From positions 5,057,204 to 5,121,203 of the forward strand of contig OX235273.1 of assembly GCA_944472155.2 (NCBI GenBank): 64,000 nucleotides of DNA, read 5' to 3'. Of this stretch, positions 41,796 to 52,039 are shown piece after piece; within the stretch, counting starts at the first letter, position 1, and each line of letters begins with the position of its first letter. The stretch comes from Trichobilharzia szidati. Lineage: Eukaryota; Platyhelminthes; Trematoda; Strigeidida; Schistosomatidae. The position numbers and the translations under genes were made by a program. The notes beneath the pieces are model-generated. The model saw only the letters and a program-made list of their open reading frames with translations, was not told the DNA's origin and made no database searches.

Positions 41796-42460
41796 AGTAG
41801 AGAACATGAAAAGACCAGCTAGCTGTCTTTGATCATATGTGCCTGCGTTCTATCTCCCATGTGAAGTGGTTTAATAGGATGAGCAATATTGAGATGAGGC
41901 ATCGGTCGGTTGCTAGGTAAGCAGGGAGGGAAATCAATCGACGAGGCTGTGAAGCTACGTCGACTGAGATGATTAGGACATGTGTTACACATGCTAGCGT
42001 AGCCATCGCCTTCCTCGACAACGGGCAATGGTAGCTGACTTACATAGGATGGATGGAAAAGAGTTAGCCAGTGGTGGTCAAAACAAAACATTGCTTCATC
42101 AGTCAATGAAATAAATCCACAACAGTTAGTTCAAGCCAGTCAGTCACGTAGGGAGGTGTAGATTTCCTGACTGGTTGGAGTACTCGGGACGGCAAACATT
42201 AATGAATGCTGGAGACAACTGGTGATATGGTTGGCTCGAAATCATTCTCAATGAGTGGCGCAGATGCATCCACTTCTTGTGACTTATAGTACCCAATGGA
42301 ACTGTATTGTTCTTCGATATTACTATACTTTTTGTCTTGTATCTCTGTTTTGAATCTCTTTTTACTCTTTTCTCGTTCTTTGTGGGCTACATAGAGGGAG
42401 TGTGACGACTCGAACTGTTGCACATTGGTGCAAAGCTGTATGTTGAAACCAGTCAGTCAG
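41796..42460 (+). mobile_element. RTE-like family A, 3' end
   Basis: Fragments of the C-terminal region (SREGNQSTRL, RSHRLPRQRAMVADL, SHVGRCRFPDWLEYSG) over 41815-42180, then the tail TTGTGACTTATAGTACCC... ATGTTGAAACC with a CAGT simple repeat (42450-42463). All frames are broken. Confidence 0.8.
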
Positions 42461-42567
42461 TCAGCACAGTGTGGACTTATTTATTAATTCTATAATTTTA
42501 AACTGGACTTTAATAATTCTTCCCTGTTTGTCTTTTTCTCTCCTTTATTCTTACAAGTTCTTCTCAG

Positions 42568-43751
42568 AGATCAATCTAGCCACGCTGAACGATGATGAAG
42601 TCAGTTGTTCATCACATCTACCTCGATATAAAATCACCGGTGGATTTACGCATAATAATAATGTCGACAATAATAAAACCTCTACTCCTCCTGATGATGA
42701 TGATGATGTCTACACTAGAGACAACAATCGGATGAGAAATGCCGAAAGAGCAAATATGAATGACATACAATCGATATGGCATATGAATGAAGCTAAAAGT
42801 TCGAATAACCTTCATTCATCGAGCGAAAAATTGTGTACTAGCACGCCAGTGAAACAAAAGTTTGGCATTACAATTATAAGACCTTCAGCAATGCGGGAAC
42901 AAGAGGGGCGGGAGCAGCAGAAGACGAATTATACAAATAGATCATATTCACCAAAAGACGCTTATTACATACACAGTCCGCGAATGTGGACTAATAATAC
43001 TGATAGCAGTCATGATTTTTATCCTGTACAAAGAGGCATGAGTAATGCACTTATAAGTCAAGATTTTTCAAAATCTCTAACCTCATTGAATACGATGATC
43101 CCTAAACAATCCACAAACCGGCGAAGCTCAAAACCACTTGAACAAGTCTCTGTATTAACAATAACGGATACTATCGATGATGAGTTGCATAAAAGCCATC
43201 CTCATCCTTACGCGGGATTACACCAGTCATCGGCTACTTCAAGAAAGTATTCAGCACCGACGAGAAGCACACTGATTACAGCTGATTATCCTGTGAAAGG
43301 GAAGAAATCTGCCCTACAAAACTCAAAAGCATCTAATAGTAATAATAATACCTCTAGTAGTAATCAAAATAAAAGTCAAACAAAACGAGGCAAATTCAGC
43401 AGTGTTTTCAGTCCGAAAACACCACCGCCTAGTCGAGCGTCAAAAACTGGCAAAGCAGTGTCCAGTTCCACATCAACCAAACACATTGATCCTCAATCTG
43501 ATTATAAACCAGTACAAATTGTTTATAATTCAGAGGAGAATGAAAACTATGATAGATTTGACAATGTTGATGACATGATGATGAACAGAAGGCATCATCT
43601 AATGACTAGTGGTGGTCGATATAGTGACAACAGTAACAAAGATCATAATGGTCAAATCATTTCTATGGAGAATCAATCAAGACGTGGATCATTGATCCCT
43701 GTATCGACAAGATCTTATTCCACTTCAAGGATTCCAGTGAGACAACACTAA
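42568..43751 (+). CDS. Large 3'-terminal exon, Ser/Asn-rich protein of unknown function
   Basis: A pyrimidine-rich stretch ending TTCTTCTCAG precedes 42568 (an alternative acceptor TTACAAG would start the exon at 42558, in the same frame). The frame is open for about 394 codons to TAA at 43749. It starts EINLATLNDDEVSCSSHLPRY; contains Asp, Asn and Ser runs (DDDDD, SNSNNNTSSSNQN), Arg/Lys-Ser motifs such as RRSS, RRGS and KTPPPSRASKTGK that look like phosphorylation or SH3-type sites, and ends SRIPVRQH. No ATG starts it, no membrane segment lies within the exon proper, and it is low-complexity, as expected for a disordered tail. No family is recognised. Phase fits the exon ending at 40011. 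Confidence 0.7.
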
Positions 43752-43985
43752 TGTATACTGGAGTAGATTGAATACTGAAGTGCCTCCTTATTCTGCCCAT
43801 CATGGATGCATACTTGAATGCAGAGAGTGAGCGGATATTCACAGAAAATCAATACGCCTCCCAATATATTAAGCTTCCTGTGGTTCAAATTATTATTATT
43901 TTTGTTATATCAAGTCTTTCATGCGATCAGCTCTCCTTCAATTTTTTTACTGGAGATATTTAGCTTTTTTTGTAAACATTAACAC

Positions 43986-43991
43986 AATAAA
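43986..43991 (+). promoter_or_regulatory. Candidate polyadenylation signal AATAAA
   Basis: Lies about 235 bases beyond the stop codon of the 42568-43751 exon, the first canonical hexamer there. Confidence 0.45.
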
Positions 43992-44706
43992 ATTCAATAG
44001 CTATGGTAGTACGTTTTCTAATTTTTATTCCTTACTGGAAGTGTACTACTTATTCAGGATAATAAGTAGTATGTTTTATTGAAGATAATTTTACGAAGAT
44101 AACTAACTACTAGCTATTATGACAAAATCAGCCAAATAAGCTCTTTCTAATTATTTTAATTGTTATTCTTATTATTATCATTACTATTATTTAGTTGCGT
44201 AATCACTCGTACTGACAACGAGTATACATACATATAGGATTTTATTTACACGAGTTGATAATATTTTTCTTCTTCTTTTGGTCATTATGTTCTCAAGAAG
44301 GTCGCCCATTTCATCAATCCTTCTCTTTCTCTTCGAAGAGTCTTTCTTATTCTTTGTACTTTCGTGTTCTTCTTTTTTTGGTGTGAATGATCTCACCTCC
44401 ACTTTTTTTTCCTTGCTTCCTTGAGATCTCTCATTTGATTGAGATCAACTTAAAAACATTAAAAAAAACTTGTACCAAGATTATATATACATATGTATTT
44501 GCACAGAAACTTTATTTATTGCACATTGTAACATTATGCTATATTGACTTTGTTTCCTTTTTTACATGAATATAATAACAAACGCTAGTAGAGTCGACAT
44601 GTTTTCCACCTGATTTTATGGTGATTGGTTATTGTTATTGTTGCGCATAATGAAATCGACAAATAAACAGAGGCTGAGAGAATGAGAGAGCGACGGAGAG
44701 GTTTCT
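43992..44706. other. Intergenic, unassigned
   Basis: A minus-strand Lys/Arg-rich frame at 44187-44402 (KKDSSKRKRRIDEMGDLLENIM) could be a small exon, with GTGAG upstream looking more like a donor than an acceptor, so it is not called. Confidence 0.4.
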
Positions 44707-45040
44707 TGATATAAGTATAAAACTTGAGCACTATGGTGGTAGAGTATAACTCCATTATGGATAAGATTTTATTTTGATAAATCACACAGTGTTGTACAGT
44801 ACAGTAATATTTACTGATGACCATGTTTTGAGCACAAATTATTGCTGCTCATAATCATATCAAGGTAGTCACTCACCCAAATTTCTTCCTTCTTGATGAT
44901 TAGACATTTGAATAAAATCAATATAAGATAAAGTACATTCAGAAATAATAATATTAGTGTTATCAATCAAATACAATCAGATGGCAAATAAGATGTTTTT
45001 TACAGTCAAAATAAGTAACTTGTTAGAATGTCATTATGTA
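44707..45040 (-). repeat. PLE terminal repeat (pLTR)
   Basis: Nearly the same as 868-1230. Directly 3' of the endonuclease fragment at 45050-45432. Confidence 0.8.
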
Positions 45041-45049
45041 AAATGAAAT

Positions 45050-45432
45050 ACATTTTAACAATATTTATTATTCTCTGACATGACTGGTGTTTCGTTTGGG
45101 TGTAAACTCGATGAACCAGGATTCAGCAATCAATCTGTCTCCCCACCTACCTATATTATGCTTAAGAATTTTGACTCTCTCCCACCCTACTGTGTGGTTG
45201 TGTTTTAATGCACTGAGTGAAATGTCGTGCTGAGTTTTTTCTAAATTACTCATCTTCGTGAGATCAATCATTCCAATCTTAGCTAAATCCCTATGTTCTG
45301 ATAATCTCACTACTCCTAATATACTAGAGAGATGTATGTAGTTGACCTAACTCACAGTCATTGCAGGGTATTTTGTAAATTGTATTATTTCCGTTGTCTA
45401 GTTGGGTCAACCTACAGACCTGGTGTTTGAGT
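45050..45432 (-). mobile_element. PLE GIY-YIG endonuclease fragment
   Basis: Minus strand: VCRLTQLDNGNNTIYKIPCNDCE (45430-45355), a damaged core, then MRLSEHRDLAKIGMIDLTKMSNLEK, DISLSALKHNHTVGWERVKILKHNIGRWGDRLIAESWFI to 45068. The EH pair and the C-terminal RLIAE segment are typical of one PLE lineage. It abuts an RTE fragment at its 5' side. Confidence 0.82.
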
Positions 45433-45439
45433 CAGTTTT

Positions 45440-45935
45440 TGTAGGTTTGTTAATCCATACTGTTTCAACTCCTCTTCACATTGTCTCCTGCATGTCACCC
45501 TTGGACGTCCCACTACTCGCCGCTTCCCTTTCACATTCCACTCCAGCGTTGGCGTGACGTGCAATGTCACCCAGCGGCCTCCTCAACGAGTGTCCAATCC
45601 ATCTCCACTTTCTCCTGCATATTTGTTGAGCGATTGTCTCCTGTTTTGTTTGTTCTCATAGCTTCTTGTTTGTGATTCTTTCCGGTCATTTGATTTTCAG
45701 TATAGAGCGAAGACAGTTGTTGATAAAGGTATGCAACCTGTTGAAAATATTCTTGGTGACCCGCCAAGTTTCTGATCCGTATAGCAAAACTGACTTGATG
45801 TTTGTGTTGAAAATCCGAATTTCTTTGTTGATGCTGAGTGACGAAGATTTCCAGACTGGTTTCAGGTTAATGAATGTGTCAAATATCCAGTTCGCAGGGA
45901 TTTTGGACCCATCACTGGTTTCAGAAGACTAAGCT
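45440..45935 (-). mobile_element. RTE-type retrotransposon, C-terminal RT remnant
   Basis: Minus frames read IFDTFINLKPVWKSS, FRIFNTNIKSVLLYGSETWRVTKNIFNRLHTFINNC-like words with lesions (45880-45720) and NRSTNMQEKVEMDWTLVEEAAG (45650-45567), matching the copies at 9.9 and 14.4 kb. Confidence 0.75.
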
Positions 45936-45944
45936 TGGTATGCA

Positions 45945-46225
45945 GAACACTATACACTGTAACCGACTCAGTACAACAGAAAATGATTGGGCAACACATG
46001 ATTGTTTATTCTTCCCTCGATAACGAAACAGATTTACAATGATTAAGCAGTGCCAGAAGCTGTAAATAAACGTAATTCCTATATACGGCAGTACTTCTGA
46101 TCGCATTTCTTCTGTCTTCTGCCAACCAGTACACGATTAAGCAATGACAGCCTTCTTATCTCCCGCCAAATAGAGACCAGTTCGAAAAAACAAACTATTC
46201 ACTGTTCACCAGCATTGACAGATGA
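45945..46225 (+). repeat. Dispersed repeat, type D
   Basis: Aligns with 17735-18020 in the same orientation. No coding frame. Confidence 0.6.
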
Positions 46226-46896
46226 TGTTCTCTGTGTATCTCAGAACCAACGTCTACCGTTTCAAACTTGCAACAGATATCGACTAGGCTACTGGATATC
46301 AGCATGAACCGCGAGTTCTCGATTCCACTGCTAGCCAGTATCAACTAAATACTCTTTCAGACTAAGAATCTGATTGGTTAATTAGGCAAAATAAGTTAAT
46401 TTACACAATACTTTGCAATGACTGTGAGGTCAGCCAGTAGGTACGAGTCAGTCAGGTTACCAGATTACAAGAATTCGACTCAGTGTGGAATAATTGACCC
46501 CACGAAGACAAACAGTTCAGAAAAAAAGTTAAGCAGTTCCAATGCATTAAAACATAATCACACAATAGAGTGAAACAGAGTAAAAGCTGTGAAAAGTAAT
46601 GTAATTTGTTGTAGGGGAGAGGCTGACCACTGAATCTCTGTTCACCGTACCTACACCTAATATAGGAGATACTACTACCGGTGAAATAACGAAGTTTGGA
46701 AGTTATATTACCACCTTGATTTGGTTATGAGCGATATATTGTGCTCAAAACATTAAAAGTGAACAACACCTTATCATAGTGTGCTCTTATCAAACAAATG
46801 TACCCTGTGATAGAATCATACTCTACCATGTTCTCTAATTTCTGTTCTTAGATCAATATTTGACACTTAAGCATTTACATAGAATAAAAGTAGTTA
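46226..46896. other. Unassigned
   Basis: No gene or known repeat recognised. Confidence 0.4.
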
Positions 46897-47440
46897 ATTG
46901 GTGGATGGTGACTAGTAGTGTAATCCAGGATGCTCATTTCGTCCTGTTTGAGACTCGTCATCTGGACGTACCTGCATTCTGCAGTGAGTAAAGATGTTCC
47001 CACCGAGGCTCGAACCCAATGTCCTTAGTTTCGAACGCCAAAGCGTCATCCACTAGAGCACTTGGGCCACGAGAGCCACCTCTTGTGCAACGGGTCGTAT
47101 TAATTATTTAATTGAATTTTAGGTTTTCCCTTTCGATTGATTGGACCGAAGTGCTCGGTCTCAGGTTGACATGTCAGCTTCTTTTGCAGATGCTTCGATG
47201 ATTTCTGGGCATGTAATTAGAATTTAACTGGTGGATGGTGACTAGGATCTAGATGACGAGTCTCCAAGAGGACTAAATGCGCATCCTGGATTCCACTGCT
47301 AGTCACCATACACCAATTAAATTCTAATTACATGCCCAGAAATTGTCGAAGCATCTGCACAAGAAGCCGACACATCAACCTGAGACCGTGCACTTCAGTC
47401 CAATCAATCCATGGGAAAATCTAAAATTCAATTAAAAGTA
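46897..47440. repeat. Inverted pair of Sm-alpha hammerhead SINEs
   Basis: 46897-47222 is one full minus-strand unit: box A region AAGTGCTCTAGTGGATGACG, box B GGGTTCGAGCCTC (near 47010) and hammerhead core at 46922-46968. A truncated second minus unit start (TGGTGGATGGTGACTAG, 47225-47241) switches to a plus-strand core (47245-47295) and a new unit start (ACATGCCCAGAAATTGTCGAAG) to 47440. In both cores the first C of CTGA is A, so neither should cleave well. Confidence 0.85.
46922..46968 (-). ncRNA. Sm-alpha hammerhead core, C3 lost
   Basis: Minus strand: GTCCAG, ATGACGAG, stem II GTCTC-AAACA-GGAC, GAAA, TGAGCATC and CTGGAT. Stem I pairs CCAG with CTGG and ATC is the cleavage triplet; only the first core C is changed. 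Confidence 0.65.
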
Positions 47441-47834
47441 GTTAAGGGTTGTAAATCACATATATCTTAGTATTCAAATTAAAATGGATCCTACTGACGT
47501 GTAAAATAATCGGAAAGCGGAAGGCATCTGAAAGTGTTGCACTTTCATTCCCTTTTTTAAGTGGTAAAATATATGAAATTTCTTAGTATAGAGTATAAAG
47601 GTTTGCTCCAATGTTTATAAACGTTGCCAAGATGTCAACAGTAGGTTGTATTACTTTCACAACAAACTAATAATTCATGAGAGGAGAGAACTGAACTATA
47701 TATTTAAAAAACCGGGAATAACCCAGTGGTAACTCCAAAGAATGTAACACTAAATGACAAAGTTTTCAATCTTTTAGGGAGAACACTAAGTTCTTCAGGG
47801 ATGCAGAAATCACAGAATATACACATTTTAAAAA
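47441..47834. other. Unassigned
   Basis: No gene or recognised repeat. Confidence 0.4.
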
Positions 47835-47990
47835 GAATGCTTTTATTGCGTTACATTCCCAGTGGAATATAGAGCCTCTTTACCACTGTCATATATGCCT
47901 TAGCGAGGGGAAGAAGTGAGTTGGCCGGGGTTCGAACCCCGGACCTGATGCGTGGTTGGCATCCATTCTACCGTTGTGCCACAGACGTAG
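47835..47990 (-). repeat. tRNA-type SINE (family 3), short copy
   Basis: Minus strand: CTACGTCTGTGGCACAACGGTAG (box A), box B GGGGTTCGAACCCC (47927-47940, perfect), then ACTTCTTCCCCTCGC, AGGCTCTATATTCCACTGGGAATG and GCAATAAAAG at the 3' end. Confidence 0.85.
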
Positions 47991-48019
47991 AGTGTATACA
48001 TTGGATCATAGGAATTATT

Positions 48020-48100
48020 GAAAAGACGGTTGCAGCGAAAAAAAACTTTCTTCTCGACGAAGTCACCAACTAAGCTGCACATTCGTGTATTTACATTATA
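48020..48100. repeat. PLE-end-like segment
   Basis: GCAGCGAAAAAAAACTTTCTTCTCGACGAAG and AAGCTGCACATTCG resemble the palindrome ends (22575) and the PLE end at 52540. No body attached. Confidence 0.35.
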
Positions 48101-48339
48101 TGTGTGAGAAGGTTTCAGAATTATTTCCGGTCAAAGATTGAATTAATAAAATTACTAAGTGTAATAATCAGGAAGATCGGGTAGAAAAGACATAACAAGA
48201 TTATAATTACTGGAAAACTGGTCAGTTTGCATAATTACAAATTAAGAACGTAAATGCAGAAATGTCATCTCGACTGTTGAGAGCAAGCATGAAACCTACC
48301 CACATCGCCTTCTGCCAACGGCCTCCAAACACCTTATGA

Positions 48340-48584
48340 TTTTCAAGTATCGGCTTTGTAGGGATTTTGTTTGATTGGTTGGATGATTTCATCATGAGCT
48401 GACATCACTGGCTTGATTGTCTACGAGCTAGCACACCTTGTAACCAGAAGGTCCTGGGTTCAAACCCTGGAGGTGAGTGCGTACTGATGAAAAGTCCGAA
48501 ACTAGGACGAAATAGCCTTCTGCAGTACCCCCAGGTTTTCCAATGGTTCTCTAACCAATGTCAGCTTATGATGAAATCCTCCAA
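48340..48584 (+). mobile_element. Family 2 SINE with inverted tail and 15-bp target duplication
   Basis: Flanked by the perfect direct repeat CCAAACACCTTATGA (48325-48339 and 48585-48599). The unit begins with the reverse complement of the family 2 tail (TTTTCAAGTATCGGCTTTG... TGAGCTGACATCA, to 48408), passes CTGGCTTGATTGTCTACG (box A region), box B GGGTTCAAACCC (48458-48469), the core (TGAAAAGTCC, loop GAAACTA, GGACGAAA, stem I GTAC/GCAGTAC) and the body CCAATGGTTCTCTAACC, ending with the start of the normal tail. The duplication shows that the inverted-tail form was the unit inserted. Confidence 0.88.
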
Positions 48585-48599
48585 CCAAACACCTTATGA

Positions 48600-49364
48600 A
48601 TTCAGGGTACACTGCACAGCCACCTCACCTGCCTCAGTGATTGAATCACAGCCATGCTATGCCATGCCATGGCAAGGACTACAGACGCATGCCAGTAATT
48701 ACTCTCTAGTAAAACTTGTTATGATTATTATTATTATTAAAAGCAAACATTGTTGAACAATTCCCTCGATACACTTTAGGCAAAATGCGGCTTGTTTTTT
48801 TTCTCATTCCTTAATAATAATAGTAATATTATGTAATATGAATGCAGAATGTTTTCGAAAACAACCCTAGTCGAATGAATCTTACACCGAGTAAATGCAA
48901 ATTTTTTTTGTCTGGCTTGATAGGCAGGACAAACAAACAAAGAATTATTGTACTATTTCATTTTGTTATGATAATTCCTATTAAAAAGGGAAAAGCTATA
49001 ATTTGATTATTACCTTATATTTGTAAAAAAATCCCTTTTTCCTTATCCTACAGAAGTTTCTTCTATCTCAAAGGATAACAAATTAAAACAAGAGGCTTTT
49101 GTTACATAAAAATGTGAGAGGTAACACTTTGTCACCCAGTATATACTAACTAGTCCTAAGCTTTGGAGAAAGGAGAGGGAAGGTTGGGCGTAAGGCTAGT
49201 CCCTGTACCCTATAGAAAATAACCTCCATCGTTGTTGGAACTTCAAAGTAAACAAGACGATTGATACCGGTTGGTGGAAGCCTTTGGGAAGCCAATCAGT
49301 GTGTCTATAAAATGTCTGAAGCTGGGAAGGCTGCCCACACTGCGAGCGAAATTCTGTGATATGA
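48600..49364. other. Mostly unassigned; SINE scrap
   Basis: 49150-49260 keeps words of family 3 (AAGGTTGGGCGTAAGGCTAG, GGAACTTCAAAG). The rest is AT-rich with no gene. Confidence 0.4.
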
Positions 49365-49735
49365 TATAGAGGTTACAGGATTTTATCATGATCTGACATC
49401 ATTTAGAGAATCATTGGAAAACCAGCTGGGAGTGCTGGACGGCTGTTTCCTCCTAGTTTGGGACACTTCACAGTACGCAGTCACCGCCAGGGTTCGAACC
49501 CAGGACCTTCTAGTTACAAGGCGATCTTGTAGGCCATAAAGCCTCTAGGGCCCGATCCAATGGCCCATGATTTCTAACTTCTGCCAATTCACGATATAGC
49601 GCAACCGCTAGCCAATGTCTTCGGAGAGTATTTGACCTCACACTTGACCACTTGCTCCCTACTGGTTACGACTTCCCACTAGAACCCCTGTAACTACCTA
49701 CTTGAATAGGGCCAGTCGCTGGTGAGTATCTTATT
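49365..49735 (-). repeat. Family 2 SINE, full-length, first of a tandem pair
   Basis: Minus strand: CCAGCGACTGGCCCTATTCAAG start, GGTTCTAGTGGGAAGTCG, head, box B GGGTTCGAACCCTGG (49490-49505), core GTACTG-TGAAGTGTCCC-AAACTA-GGAGGAAACAGCCGTC-CAGCAC (49465-49415; stem II and box each carry one change), body and tail to 49365. Confidence 0.85.
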
Positions 49736-50050
49736 GATAATCAAGCATTGGTCTGTAGGGATTTTATTGGTTGCTTACAGGATTTCATAATGAGGTGAAA
49801 TGAGTTAGAAAACCATTGGAAAACCAGCTGGGAGTACTGGATTTCTGTTTCGTCTTAGCTTGGGACCCTTCATCAGCGAACGTACCGGTGTTCAAACCCA
49901 GGATCTTCTGGTTACAAGGTGAGCTAGCTCGTAGACCGTTAAGCCATTAGGAATCGATTCAATGTTCAACCCATGAATTCTAAATTCTGCCAAATCATTG
50001 TGAAATCCTGTAACCAATCAATTAAATCGCTACAAACTAATACTTGAATA
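49736..50050 (-). repeat. Family 2 SINE with inverted tail, second of a tandem pair
   Basis: Minus strand: reverse tail 50050-49995 (TCAAGTATTAGTTTGTAGCG, GGTTACAGGATTTCAC), TTTGGCAGAATTTAG, box A TAATGGCTTAACGGTCTACG, box B GGGTTTGAACACC, core CTGATGAAGGGTCCC-loop-AAGACGAAAC (near 49880-49850), CCAGTACTCCC, body, and normal tail to 49745. It runs head to tail into the copy at 49365-49735. Confidence 0.85.
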
Positions 50051-51549
50051 GTACAGAATTGTTGGAAGTCTGAAAGAACAGAAAAAAAGCAATTAAACTC
50101 TCCAAATTGTTAAGTGGGGAGACAGTAATCGACTTCAGTCCTCCACAGGATAACCATAGGCTTTCATTATGTCACCAACAGAATCAGAGTGTGGTATATG
50201 TTTGGAAGCAGTCTCCTCCAGGACGACGGATTCAAGATTCAACTTAAAGGGAAGGGTAGTTACAGTTACCTAACATTACTACCCTACACGCAACTACAGA
50301 CAGTGATGGATACGACTTCGGATGACGATGGTAGAGGGCAGAATACGGTGATGTGTTGCTCAAGCTTAATGTCTCATCTGGAAACCAAGGGACGAATAAT
50401 AACTGTCATACGAAAACATGACTAGGGCTTTTTGCATTCAACGTTTTTAAAGTTTCTCTCCTTCACTTTTGATTTGGTGTGTTGACTCAAAAGGTGAAAA
50501 AGCTTGTCTTTGGTGAGGCGTAACTGCGATCATCTGGAATGTCAGATTCTCTTGATGTTTTGTGTCTGTTTCATTCAGTATGGATGTCACAGACTGCCCC
50601 ATCTAATCATTTCGGGCGATGACTTACTCTGCCTATTGTTGTCAGGTCGAGAGTGTATTGATCTAAGTCCATTTGTCAGATATATAGCATTTTCGCTTAA
50701 GTCAGTGACTAGCCATCGACATAACGTATCCATGGCCTTCGACAGAGTTATATCTCCTCCACAAAAGAAGCCACTGTGACAATGGATTGGCAATGTAACG
50801 TGAAGTTACTCAGTTGGGTGCTTGGTGGGTTCAGAAACAATTATTTATCCCTGTAGAATGTTCTCACCTATGGATATATGTATATACTGACTTCACAGAC
50901 TTTCATTCGTTGAAACGTTTACATACTATGTCTATGGTTACATGACCTTTGAAAGTGTCTCACAAAAAACAGTGGCCCAGTGATATGTGTGGCTTTTCAA
51001 TGGTTCATAGACTTGGAAAGCGTCAGTAAAGCCATTCCCACCAACAAGGAACTCTGACAGTTTAGCGAACCAACTGATAACCTATACTACAGCAAATATG
51101 TAGAATTAGATACTGATTGACTGGACATACGCTAATGTGACACACAAGTGTCCCTCAAGTAAAACTTGAATGAGAAGCGATAAGTACTGTGTCTCAAAGT
51201 GACATGAAGAAGGCACTACTGGTAAGGAGTTGAAGGCGTGTGGATTGCCATGACGTCAGCGGTCAGTGATGATAGAAGATAAAGGCAGAATTTAAAGGAG
51301 ATTAACAGCTAAATCCCTATTTTCTACTTTGGACTCAAGGCACGGATTAAATATGTAACACCTTTTTTGAACCTGTTTGTTTCCGTTGGTATCAGCGTGC
51401 TTCAAAAAAGACAATAATGTGACTTCGTAGCATCTCACCAGTGTGATCTCATCAGCTTTCTGTTTACGGTAGTAGGCAGATGTAAGAGTGCCATCTTCAG
51501 TGATAATTGCCACCCAAGAACATGACAATAATAGCTGAACAATTGAACG
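50051..51549. other. Unassigned, 1.5 kb
   Basis: Open stretches at 50189-50425 and 50504-50779 (plus) and 51292-51528 (minus) have no recognisable motif and overlap other frames; no splice pair stood out. It may be an unrecognised older repeat. Confidence 0.35.
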
Positions 51550-51795
51550 CTGCGCGTCGGTGGCACAGTGGTAAAATGCTCACCGATCACGCATGTGGCA
51601 TAGGGTCCGCTCTCCGGCCGATTAGGCGCTCCTTTACCTCGCCAATCCAGCAATGATTGGTATAGAGGGGAGGTTGGGCATGAGGCTAGCAACCTCATCC
51701 CGTAAAAATAAACACCACTGCTACCGAAACTTCAAGCCTCTAGCTTGAAGCCCTATGATGTTCCACTGGGAACGTAAAAGAATAAAAAAATTGAA
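51550..51795 (+). repeat. tRNA-type SINE (family 3a), full length
   Basis: Head GCGCGTCGGTGGCACAGTGGT (box A), a decayed box B (CATAGGGTCCGCTCTCC), then TTTACCTCGCCAATCCAGCA, GTTGGGCATGAGGCTAGCAACC, CGTAAAAATAAACACC, CTTCAAGCCTCTAGCTTGAAG, GTTCCACTGGGAACG and AAAAGAATAAAAAAA at the 3' end. It is the reference copy for the family in this window. Confidence 0.9.
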
Positions 51796-52039
51796 GACTG
51801 CGGATAATTTGTTTTAGTTCTTAGGCAGTGGCAGTTTGTATCAAAACTCTCAGGCGCAGTTAATTCATATATTGGGATATGTTGCCAGTCACGCGATTCT
51901 GCTTTTTCTCAATATTAGTAGAAGCTTATGAATTAGCAGGTTGTAGACGTTTCTGAATACTCGGGGGAGTAGAGGAAATAATTAGAGATCATACTTTAAT
52001 CAATTAAAGCTAAGTGAAGAAGAGTAGTTATATGCAATA
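51796..52039. other. Unassigned
   Basis: No feature recognised. Confidence 0.4.

Larger units (their letters stand above)
40012..42567 (+). other. Probable intron
   Basis: Lies between a GT donor and a pyrimidine-rich acceptor (TTTTTCTCTCC...TTCTTCTCAG). It holds a family 2 SINE, a family 3 SINE and a family A tail, all on the plus strand; 40750-41570 has nothing else recognisable. Confidence 0.4.

Noticed and set aside
42471..42567. Upstream extension of the large plus-strand frame giving a hydrophobic N-terminus
   Set aside because: It has no ATG, starts right behind an RTE-like tail, and is the pyrimidine-rich acceptor region of an intron translated as Phe and Leu.
44187..44402. Lys/Arg-rich minus-strand frame as an exon
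   Set aside because: The basic composition follows from an AAG/AGA-rich low-complexity stretch, and the upstream boundary looks like a donor, not an acceptor.
47920..47990. Possible tRNA gene (box A and box B both good)
   Set aside because: The acceptor arm does not pair and the same head occurs in many SINE copies with a shared body; it is a SINE promoter.
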